Of a stretch of DNA of 5,247 bases, positions 1 through 5,247 are shown in pieces. The stretch spans positions 1-5,247 of the forward strand of contig DOBW01000187.1 in assembly GCA_003504035.1 (NCBI GenBank), in the 5' to 3' direction. Position numbers and translations under genes: made by a program. The stretch comes from Rhodospirillaceae bacterium. GTDB taxonomy: Bacteria; Pseudomonadota; Alphaproteobacteria; UBA9219. The stretch's first letter is position 1, and the number at the start of each line of letters is the position of its first letter. A model generated the notes under the pieces. That model saw only the letters and a program-made list of their open reading frames with translations. It did no database searches and was not told the DNA's origin.

Positions 1-117
1 GTGCAACATAAAAAAGTGACAGGAAAGTAAAAAAGGAGATTGATTAACCTCTGCCTCAACTGATATCACTCCCCCAATGATTCTGAAGCAGGTGAGTCGG
101 TTGAAAGGACTACAAAA

Positions 118-1086
118 ATGCAACAGAACGGCAGTATTCTTGCAGACATTGGCGGGACAAATGCGCGCTTCGCCGTTTTAGATGAAGCAGGCGAGATCAA
201 ACAAGTTAAAATCTATTCCGTCCGCGAAAACCCGACCTTTATCGGCGCTCTCCTTAATTTCCGTGACACACAATGCCAAGATTATAAAATTGTTGCCCTT
301 GCGCTGGCCGTTGCTGGCCCTGTTTTAGGGGATATTGTTCCTTTTACTAACAGTGATTGGGTTTGTGACCGGCAAGAAATTATAAAAGCTTTTGGGACAG
401 AAACCGTTTTTATCCTCAATGATTTTGAAGCTGTTGCTGTCGCTCTCGTTGATCTTAAACCAGACAATCTCCAAATTATACAAGCCGGTAAAAAATCTGA
501 TCGTCATCCCATGGTTATTATGGGAGCCGGAACAGGGTTAGGTGTTGGGGCCCTTAAACCTATTTTGAGGGCGGGAGGCTTTGAAGCCATAACAACAGAG
601 GCTGGCCATACACGTTATGCACCCGCCAACGAACGTGAACGTAATATGATCCGCTTCCTTTCGCGCAGTTTAAACTTTGTCCGCGCTGAAGATCTTATCT
701 CGGGCCCCGGATTGGTCAATCTTTATCAAGCCAATTGTCATCTGGTTTCTGAAAAACCAAAACCTTGCGTTCCAGCTGATGTTGTTCAATGGGCGCGGGA
801 AGGCGACAATTTATGTCATCAGGTCTTGGATGATTTTGCCGCTATCTTTGGAAGCTTCGCCAGCCAAATGGCTCTGAGCTACAACGCTATCGGCGGCATC
901 TATCTAACTGGTGGCGTGCTCGAAAAGATGGATACCGAGTTTGACCAGAAAAGATTTCTGGAAAGATTTGCAACAAATCCAACCATGGCAGACCTCCTTA
1001 ACCGCATCCCTGTGCTACGCGTTAAATCAGATATCCCAGCCTTTGCGGGTCTGCGCGTTGTGTTGAAAGAAACGATGGGACTCTAA
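118..1086 (+). CDS. glk: Glucokinase, proteobacterial Glk family
   Basis: ATP-dependent glucokinase, phosphorylating cytosolic glucose to glucose 6-phosphate for glycolysis or the Entner-Doudoroff pathway. At 322 residues it matches the usual Glk length (about 320). Visible motifs in order: the N-terminal phosphate-binding ADIGGTNARFAV (residues 9-20), AGPV (66-69), TNSDW (77-81), LNDFEAVA (100-107) with the likely catalytic base Asp102, GAGTGLGVG (136-144), EAGH (161-164), ISGPGLVNLY (194-203) and GGIYLTGGV (259-267). By recalled alignment to E. coli Glk, the glucose ligands Asn99, Asp100, Glu157, His160 and Glu187 correspond to Asn101, Asp102, Glu161, His164 and Glu191, so the enzyme looks intact. 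The ATG is preceded by AAAGGA at 104-109 with good spacing. A weak promoter-like pair (TTGATT at 40-45, GATATC at 62-67) lies upstream but is not convincing; transcription may come from further upstream. It is the first gene of a likely three-gene unit. Confidence 0.95.
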   Translation: MQQNGSILADIGGTNARFAVLDEAGEIKQVKIYSVRENPTFIGALLNFRDTQCQDYKIVALALAVAGPVLGDIVPFTNSDWVCDRQEIIKAFGTETVFILNDFEAVAVALVDLKPDNLQIIQAGKKSDRHPMVIMGAGTGLGVGALKPILRAGGFEAITTEAGHTRYAPANERERNMIRFLSRSLNFVRAEDLISGPGLVNLYQANCHLVSEKPKPCVPADVVQWAREGDNLCHQVLDDFAAIFGSFASQMALSYNAIGGIYLTGGVLEKMDTEFDQKRFLERFATNPTMADLLNRIPVLRVKSDIPAFAGLRVVLKETMGL

Positions 1087-1116
1087 AAAGATTTTTTTGA
1101 TTATCAGGAGATAAAA

Positions 1117-2505
1117 ATGAGTATGGATTATAGCCCAGAATTAGCAGATTACACGCTTGAACAACTCTCCTGTCCAGACGGGAAGCCTGTTTTTGAGCAT
1201 GCCAGCCTTTTGCTACGCCTTATGTACACATCAGACGTCAACAATTATGTTGATTTTACAAACAGCCGTAAAAAAGAAGCTCTCACCAAACTTTTTTCCT
1301 CCAGCACAAAAGAAGCCGCTGAAAGCCTCGTTCTTTCAGACGGTTCCGAAGCACCTTTTGGTGGTGAGTGGTTTATGAATGTTGTTCTTGGAAAAAATGT
1401 GACGCTTTCTACTGGAACCAACATTTTGGCTCATGGTGGCATTACACTTGGCGATGATGCCTTTATCAGTGAGCAGGCTCAGCTTGTTACAGTTGGTCAT
1501 CCCGTTCACCCCAAACAGCGCTATCTTATACTCATAGGCCCTGTGGCTATTGGTGAAAAAGCAATCGTAGGTGCGGATGCTGTTGTGCTGTCTACAGGGG
1601 CTGCGGAACCCGTATCGGTTGGGCGCAACTCTATCGTTTTGCCAAACGCTATCGTAGGGAAAAGCACACCGGATTACAGCGTTTCTGGCGGTGTTAATAA
1701 AATTCTTTTGCAAGGAAAAGAATACTTCACTAACAACACGTCTACGGGCAAGTTGGCTGATCGTTTAAATGCTAAAGGACTGGAAGCGCTTCAAGCAGAA
1801 GCTCAAAAACTTGGCATTGATCTTCCCGAAGATGTTCGCATCGTGCCTGAAAAAGTTCTGCCAGAAGGTACACGCACTGTTGATCATAATGCAGTTAAAG
1901 ATATGGCAAAACTTGGAGAGTTCTTTCCTGGTACTTCAGAAGAAACATTACGTATGGGACTCTTTTTTCCGCCGATCTTCCTTGCTGGCTCCGGCCAAAT
2001 AGAATTGGGAGAAAGCATGCTTATCAATACAAGTACGCTTCTTGATATTGATGGCACGTTTGTACTGGGAGATGGTTCCTTCCTAGCCCCTGAAGTCGAC
2101 ATGTCAGTTCCCGCTGAAAGCAAATGTATCGTTGGGAAAAGAGTATGGCTTGGCGCTAAAGTAAAGGTTTCGGTTGCTGACAATAAAGTTATCACGATTG
2201 GTGACGGAAGCGTTGTTGCCGCTGGTGCTGAAATAACAGAGTCAGTCCCCCCCATGTCCGTTGTTGTGGGAAAGGGATCCATCATCAAAACACTTGATGA
2301 AAAGGATATGCACGAAGTTTCACCCGCACTTAACAACTTTGGCATTTACGAAAGCCAAAGAATTAAAGTTCGAGAATATATCGGCACGCTTTCGCCGCAA
2401 GAAGTAGAAAGCAAGATCACAGAACATTCCACTCAACCTACTGTTCCTGATCGGTTTCAAGAACTGGGAAGACGCCTTGCTAAAAGCTGCGAAGCGGCTT
2501 GTTAA
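1117..2505 (+). CDS. Double left-handed beta-helix protein, LacA/maltose O-acetyltransferase-like tandem duplication
   Basis: A 462-residue protein built from two hexapeptide-repeat domains of the LacA/Maa/NodL sugar O-acetyltransferase type; single-domain members are about 180-205 residues. Copy 1 (about 35-200) has a Mac-like helical lead (RKKEALTKLF, 51-60), hexapeptide turns and the signature GHPVH (127-131) with Arg135, where His128 matches catalytic His115 of E. coli LacA. Copy 2 (about 260-395) aligns without gaps to LacA from PP (285-286) past LGD (317-319), and ends in a typical VVAAGAEITESVPP segment. Copy 2 has Glu334 in place of the histidine but keeps Asn304, Asp312 and Trp344, equivalents of LacA Asn85, Asp93 and Trp139. 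Copy 1 has Ser98, His106 and Ile150 there. A Lys/Glu-rich linker (200-260) joins the copies, and a helical tail of about 65 residues follows. AGGAG at 1106-1110 sits 6 bases before the ATG; glk ends 30 bases upstream. The fold is confident; acetyltransferase activity and substrate are inferred, and a scaffold or inactive role is possible. Confidence 0.75.
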   Translation: MSMDYSPELADYTLEQLSCPDGKPVFEHASLLLRLMYTSDVNNYVDFTNSRKKEALTKLFSSSTKEAAESLVLSDGSEAPFGGEWFMNVVLGKNVTLSTGTNILAHGGITLGDDAFISEQAQLVTVGHPVHPKQRYLILIGPVAIGEKAIVGADAVVLSTGAAEPVSVGRNSIVLPNAIVGKSTPDYSVSGGVNKILLQGKEYFTNNTSTGKLADRLNAKGLEALQAEAQKLGIDLPEDVRIVPEKVLPEGTRTVDHNAVKDMAKLGEFFPGTSEETLRMGLFFPPIFLAGSGQIELGESMLINTSTLLDIDGTFVLGDGSFLAPEVDMSVPAESKCIVGKRVWLGAKVKVSVADNKVITIGDGSVVAAGAEITESVPPMSVVVGKGSIIKTLDEKDMHEVSPALNNFGIYESQRIKVREYIGTLSPQEVESKITEHSTQPTVPDRFQELGRRLAKSCEAAC

Positions 2506-2527
2506 TAATTTTCAAATGGAGAGTTAA

Positions 2528-3532
2528 ATGCCTTTTTCTTCTCTAGGATATGCCTCGGATATTAAACACATCAAAGTGACAGACAAGACAGTTTTTATTT
2601 GTGATATTGATGGCACGCTTGCACCTTTGCGGGACCCTCCCTTTGCGAGAAAGATAGATCCTACTTCATATGAGTCCCTATCTGCCTTTAACAAAGCATG
2701 TCCGGATCAAGTTATTTTAGCCACCGCGCGTGATAGGAAACAAATTCGTTCTGACTTTGATCGCGATCTCAGCGTTTTTCCAAAAATATTGGGTAATGGA
2801 AGCAGACTCGTCTTACCTTCAGGAAAAGAATATGAGTTTCCTATATCCGAAAGAGAAAAAACCTTTCTGGGATATATGAAAGAAAAGATGACAGAGTATC
2901 AAGATAGATTAGGAAAAATCATTATTATAGAAGTCAAGTCTGATGAAATAGGTTTCCATAATTTACCAGCCAAAGGCCATGACGTTAAAAGCCCAGAAGG
3001 TAAAAAACTTTTAGAAAAAGCTTTTAAAGAAGTGAGTGCCCTTGCCGAAAAGCTTGTTAAAGAAGCAAAGGAAAAAGGGCTTAATTTTGGTTATTATAAT
3101 TCTTATGAAAAAACACACACCTCCATTTGCCATTTAGGGATCAACAAAACGGAAGCTTTAACTGTTTTTCACAATGTGCTTCCGCAATTGCCACAAAAAG
3201 ATGAAGACTGGCAACATGTTGTTTTTTGTTGCGACAGCCTGTGTATTCCGGGCAATGACCGCCCCCTTGGTATCGAAGTTGTTAAAAGAGGTGGTGTTGT
3301 TGTTCAAGTCACCAATAAAGATCACAGAAACATTCCCTCCGTGGAAGATTGCGCACAACCACATATGGCCGTTGCTACGACAAAGGAAATGGGTAGACTC
3401 CTAGATTTTCATATTAAACCTTTCGTTGCTCAAAAAGAAAAAAAACAACAAGCGCACAAAAAAGAAGTTCGCGGTCTTTCTTTAGTCAGGAAAAAGAGGG
3501 CTGGGAAAAATATTCACACCTTGACCATATAA
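2528..3532 (+). CDS. HAD-superfamily phosphatase, trehalose-6-phosphate phosphatase-like
   Basis: A 334-residue cytosolic HAD hydrolase, probably of the Cof/trehalose-phosphatase (IIB cap) branch, expected to remove phosphate from a sugar phosphate with Mg2+. Motif I is FICDIDGTLAP (23-33), with Asp26 as likely nucleophile and Asp28 as acid/base; the DGTLAP form resembles OtsB. Motif II is LATARD (64-69) with Thr66. The cap lies roughly at 95-200. Motif III is GINKTEAL (204-211) with Lys207, as in the K-x-E-A of trehalose phosphatases. Motif IV is less standard: CCDS (234-237) followed by GND (242-244), a wider gap than in the usual GDD-x-x-D-E-D. A basic tail (about 300-328) carries eleven Lys/Arg. 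GGAG at 2518-2521 lies 6 bases before the ATG, and the previous gene stops 22 bases upstream, so cotranscription is likely. Sucrose-phosphatase or mannosyl-3-phosphoglycerate phosphatase-type activity is also possible; no trehalose-phosphate synthase is visible to fix the substrate. Confidence 0.75.
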   Translation: MPFSSLGYASDIKHIKVTDKTVFICDIDGTLAPLRDPPFARKIDPTSYESLSAFNKACPDQVILATARDRKQIRSDFDRDLSVFPKILGNGSRLVLPSGKEYEFPISEREKTFLGYMKEKMTEYQDRLGKIIIIEVKSDEIGFHNLPAKGHDVKSPEGKKLLEKAFKEVSALAEKLVKEAKEKGLNFGYYNSYEKTHTSICHLGINKTEALTVFHNVLPQLPQKDEDWQHVVFCCDSLCIPGNDRPLGIEVVKRGGVVVQVTNKDHRNIPSVEDCAQPHMAVATTKEMGRLLDFHIKPFVAQKEKKQQAHKKEVRGLSLVRKKRAGKNIHTLTI

Positions 3533-3542
3533 GCGACAAAAA

Positions 3543-4505
3543 TTATTCTGCAAAAATTGGGTTGTCTTCCTTCAGTTTAGCACCGATGGAGATAAGATGG
3601 TGAGCTGCTGTATGGGTTGCACCGCGCAGAATTGAGGCCAATTGTGTTTCATTCAAAGCAGCTATTTTTTGAGGTGTCGCACAATCGTTTTTGTGCAAGA
3701 AAACGGCCAGTCCTGCATTAAAATTATCGCCAGCACCAACTGTATTCGTTGTGACAAGAGCAGGGGTTGGCACTTCTGCTTTCATATTTTTCGTATAGGC
3801 TTCTGATCCATCCGTGCCTTTTGTGAGAACAACCATTGTTGTGCCTGCTTCTAGCCAAATCTTAGCGACTTCTTCTGTATTCATATCTGGATAAGCCCAA
3901 CCAATGTCAGCATCACTTGCTTTCATGACGTGAGAAATACGTGCCCATTCAAGAACAAGCTCTCGATATTTTTTAGGATCTTTGGCAATAGAAGGGCGCG
4001 TATTAAGATCATACATAACAAGACCCGTTTCCTTTTGCTTTGCTGCAAACGCAAGCCAAGCAAATCGAGCAGGTTCCATCACCGTTGAAATTGAACCAAA
4101 ATAGAAAATCTTATCTTCTTCAATTTCACCAAGAGAGGTGGGAAGATCTTCAATTTTTGTCATTTGCTCGGCTGTGTCTCGACCATAAAAGGAAAACTCA
4201 TTTTCTTTGTTGGGACGAATAGAAACAATGGCAAGCGTTGTGTTCCGATCAACACGTTTGATGCCAGATATATCAATGTTTTCTTCTTTGAGAACCGAAA
4301 CAAAACGTTCTCCAAACAAATCTTTGGAAAGAGATCCTACAAAACCAACATCCAAATCAACTTTTTCTCTAAGGGCGGCTTTTTTTGCACCACGTGCGCC
4401 ATTAAATTGGGATCCACCTAAGAAAAGTTTGAATTCTCCTGATTCCTGTTTTTCTTCCAGAAGATCGGCAACAACTTCGCCACAAAAGAAAATGCGCTTT
4501 GGCAT
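3543..4505 (-). CDS. PfkB-family carbohydrate kinase, probable fructokinase
   Basis: A 320-residue ribokinase/PfkB-fold kinase that transfers phosphate from ATP to a sugar. Visible features: N-terminal strand and GE (FFCGEVVADLL, 6-16), the sugar-binding GGSQFNGARG (30-39), VGSLSKDLFGERF (56-68) matching the G-x-x-G-x-D-x-x-G family pattern, YDLNTRP (165-171) typical of fructokinase-like members, TKGTDGSEAYT (228-238), and the PfkB signature TVGAGDNFNAG (255-265) with Asp260 as catalytic base in the anion-hole GAGD. The length is normal and no key residue is missing. Fructokinase (fructose to fructose 6-phosphate) is the best guess from the DLN-x-RP motif and the nearby glucokinase. 2-keto-3-deoxygluconate kinase, ribokinase or another PfkB sugar kinase cannot be excluded. 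The start is supported by CTCCGG on the + strand (4513-4518), giving a Shine-Dalgarno CCGGAG 7 bases before the ATG. It converges on the HAD gene with a 10-bp gap and is divergent from dsbB. Confidence 0.85.
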   Translation of the reverse strand: MPKRIFFCGEVVADLLEEKQESGEFKLFLGGSQFNGARGAKKAALREKVDLDVGFVGSLSKDLFGERFVSVLKEENIDISGIKRVDRNTTLAIVSIRPNKENEFSFYGRDTAEQMTKIEDLPTSLGEIEEDKIFYFGSISTVMEPARFAWLAFAAKQKETGLVMYDLNTRPSIAKDPKKYRELVLEWARISHVMKASDADIGWAYPDMNTEEVAKIWLEAGTTMVVLTKGTDGSEAYTKNMKAEVPTPALVTTNTVGAGDNFNAGLAVFLHKNDCATPQKIAALNETQLASILRGATHTAAHHLISIGAKLKEDNPIFAE

Positions 4506-4523
4506 GACACGGCTCCGGATTTG

Positions 4524-4540
4524 TTAAGAATAATTGTTAA
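4524..4540. promoter_or_regulatory. 17-bp quasi-palindrome, candidate operator for the PfkB kinase
   Basis: TTAAGAATAATTGTTAA reads the same on both strands except for the centre base and one mismatched pair (G at 4528 and 4536). It overlaps the candidate -10 and start site of the kinase promoter, where a repressor dimer would block transcription. The same stretch also contains TTGTTAA twice as a direct repeat (4521-4527 and 4534-4540). It is AT-rich, so chance is a real possibility. No regulator gene is in the window. Confidence 0.3.
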
Positions 4541-4562
4541 TCCTTTGAAATAATTTCGTCAA
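4533..4562 (-). promoter_or_regulatory. Candidate sigma70-type promoter for the PfkB kinase
   Basis: On the minus strand a -35-like TTGACG (4562-4557) is followed after 18 bases by AACAAT (4538-4533), a 4-of-6 match to TATAAT. This would start transcription near 4526, leaving a leader of about 20 bases that includes the CCGGAG ribosome site. The -35 is strong and the -10 mediocre; the TAACAA hexamer one base earlier is an alternative. Confidence 0.4.
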
Positions 4563-4593
4563 ACAGGAAAAACTTTAACCTTTACTGTAACTC

Positions 4594-4621
4594 TTGACCT
4601 TTGGCCATATCTAGCGATATT
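4594..4621 (+). promoter_or_regulatory. Candidate sigma70-type promoter for dsbB
   Basis: TTGACC (4594-4599), a 16-base spacer, then GATATT (4616-4621), a 4-of-6 match to TATAAT. Transcription would begin near 4628. That places the upstream TTG 4601 codon inside the promoter, makes ATG 4631 nearly leaderless, and gives ATG 4673 a leader of about 45 bases. It points away from the kinase promoter, with the two -35 boxes about 31 bp apart. Confidence 0.4.
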
Positions 4622-4658
4622 TTCTCTCCCATGTCTATTTGTCCCTTTGTGCTTCTTC

Positions 4659-4663
4659 GGAAG
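4659..4663 (+). promoter_or_regulatory. Ribosome binding site favouring the ATG 4673 start of dsbB
   Basis: GGAAG lies 9 bases before ATG 4673. None of the earlier in-frame start candidates (TTG 4601, ATG 4631, GTG 4649) has a purine-rich ribosome site at a sensible distance, so this weak site is the main sequence reason for the shorter start. Confidence 0.4.
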
Positions 4664-4672
4664 TTGTTTTCT

Positions 4673-5182
4673 ATGCCTTATGCGGCTCTGGCGATTCTAG
4701 CGGCGTCTCTGGTTTCTTTGGCTACGGCCTTTACGCTTCAGCAGGTCTTTGATATCCAGCCATGTATCTTGTGCTTGTTTCAGCGCATCCCCTATGCCGT
4801 TTCTCTTATTCTTGCGGCGTTGGCTTTAATTTTCAGAAACAAGCCTTGTGCCGTTAAATTTTTACTTGTCCTTTGCGCACTGTCCTTTTTGGCCAATTCG
4901 GGTATTTCTACTTTTCATTCAGGTGTCGAGCGCCACTGGTGGGCAGGCACGAATAATTGTGCCGTAACGCCGCTTAATGGCAAAACAGCCATGACCACGG
5001 CAGATCTTCTTTCCACAGCCGTTTCGCAGTGCGATGAGATTAATTTCTCGATTTTTGGGGTAACGTTGGCTAACGTTAATGTGTTCTTCTGTCTAGGACT
5101 GGCTCTGTTGGCCCTTATGACGGCTTTTGGATGTGTGCCCCAAAAGGAAGAAGAAAGCTGCTCTTGCTGCTCAAAAGAATAG
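4673..5182 (+). CDS. dsbB: DsbB-family disulfide bond formation protein (quinone-linked thiol oxidase)
   Basis: Inner-membrane protein that reoxidises a periplasmic DsbA-like thiol oxidase and passes the electrons to quinone. Numbered from this start (169 residues), four hydrophobic segments lie at about 4-23, 39-54, 58-79 and 131-154. The first periplasmic loop has QPCILCLFQRIPY (29-41), with redox cysteines 31 and 34 and the conserved Gln-Arg after them. The second loop has the HSGVERHWW stretch (82-90), then Cys96 and Cys120, the second redox pair, in CDEINFS, followed by the family's LANVN motif. All four catalytic cysteines are present. The cytosolic tail ends CSCCSKE, which is unusual. 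The start is uncertain: TTG 4601 would lie inside the candidate promoter; ATG 4631 and GTG 4649 would add a basic Arg-Lys before the first helix (positive-inside) but have no ribosome site. ATG 4673 has GGAAG at 4659-4663. The family call is firm. Confidence 0.88.
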   Translation: MPYAALAILAASLVSLATAFTLQQVFDIQPCILCLFQRIPYAVSLILAALALIFRNKPCAVKFLLVLCALSFLANSGISTFHSGVERHWWAGTNNCAVTPLNGKTAMTTADLLSTAVSQCDEINFSIFGVTLANVNVFFCLGLALLALMTAFGCVPQKEEESCSCCSKE

Positions 5183-5247
5183 CGTCATTCCAAATAAAAT
5201 CCGTAAAGGTTTAAAAATGTCGTAGGACGGGCTTTTTTGAAAAGTCG

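Larger units (their letters stand above)
118..3532 (+). other. Predicted three-gene transcription unit (glk, double beta-helix protein, HAD phosphatase)
   Basis: The three genes run in the same direction with gaps of 30 and 22 bases, each gap holding a Shine-Dalgarno for the next gene and no hairpin followed by a T-tract. The run of T at 1092-1098 has no stem before it and is not a terminator. Cotranscription is inferred from spacing alone. The functional theme (glucose phosphorylation, sugar-acetyltransferase fold, sugar-phosphate phosphatase) fits one unit. An upstream gene could also belong to it, since only 117 bases precede glk in the window. Confidence 0.6.

Noticed and set aside
1..30. 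In-frame stretch ending in TAA at 28-30 that could be the tail of an upstream gene (lysine-rich, ten codons).
   Set aside because: Too short to distinguish from chance; other frames also end nearby.
51..91. CTGCCTC (51-57) against GAAGCAG (85-91) as a leader hairpin before glk.
   Set aside because: Seven pairs with one mismatch around a 27-base loop; no conserved riboswitch or attenuator feature, so probably chance.
2044..2058. A DIDGT peptide in the double beta-helix protein, encoded by the same 15 bases as motif I of the HAD gene (2603-2617).
   Set aside because: In the beta-helix protein these residues fall in a hexapeptide turn matching LacA Asp93, with no other HAD motif around. The 15-base identity is best explained by identical residues and shared codon use.
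1884..2345. Open frame of 153 codons on the minus strand inside the beta-helix gene; also one of 125 codons at 1336-1713.
   Set aside because: Both lie wholly opposite a gene with clear domain structure, have Ser/Thr/Pro-rich or mixed compositions typical of antisense shadows, and show no recognisable motif.
4601..4672. TTG-initiated N-terminal extension of dsbB by 24 residues.
   Set aside because: There is no ribosome site before the TTG, and the codons overlap a candidate promoter. Starts at 4631 or 4649 remain possible because they would add basic residues before the first helix.
5201..5238. Possible terminator after dsbB: CCGT (5201-5204) could pair with ACGG (5227-5230) before six T (5233-5238).
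   Set aside because: A 4-bp stem with a 22-base loop is too weak to support a rho-independent terminator.
5185..5247. Minus-strand frame open from the window edge for 20 codons to a TGA at 5187-5185, a possible tail of a convergent downstream gene.
   Set aside because: A second minus-strand frame is also open over the same bases, and 20 codons without a stop is common by chance. The next few hundred bases would settle it.

Overview
The window carries five complete protein-coding genes in two transcriptional blocks. It looks like a chromosomal segment of a Gram-negative bacterium with moderate to low G+C. The glucokinase is of the proteobacterial Glk type rather than ROK, and a DsbB-type quinone-linked thiol oxidase with a loop style common in alphaproteobacteria implies a periplasm. 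An alphaproteobacterial host is my best guess, not a demonstrated fact. No tRNA, rRNA, CRISPR, insertion sequence or phage gene is visible.

Block 1 (118-3532, + strand) is a tightly spaced run of three genes, each with its own good Shine-Dalgarno: glucokinase (glk), a 462-residue double left-handed-beta-helix protein related to LacA/maltose O-acetyltransferase, and a HAD phosphatase resembling trehalose-6-phosphate phosphatase. Block 2 (3543-4505, - strand) is a PfkB-family sugar kinase, probably a fructokinase, that converges on block 1 with only 10 bp between the stop codons. Together these four genes suggest a sugar entry and sugar-phosphate module: two hexose kinases feeding glycolysis or the Entner-Doudoroff pathway, one sugar-phosphate phosphatase, and one protein with a sugar-acetyltransferase fold.

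The 4506-4672 gap is a divergent control region. It holds a candidate promoter for the kinase, overlapped by a 17-bp quasi-palindrome (possible operator), and a candidate promoter for dsbB pointing the other way. dsbB (4673-5182) is functionally unrelated to the sugar genes. The last 65 bases hold no supported gene.

The most unusual item is the 462-residue protein. It reads as an internal duplication of a LacA-like acetyltransferase in which the first copy keeps the catalytic histidine but has lost the acceptor-binding Asn/Asp, while the second copy keeps the Asn/Asp and the tryptophan but has lost the histidine.
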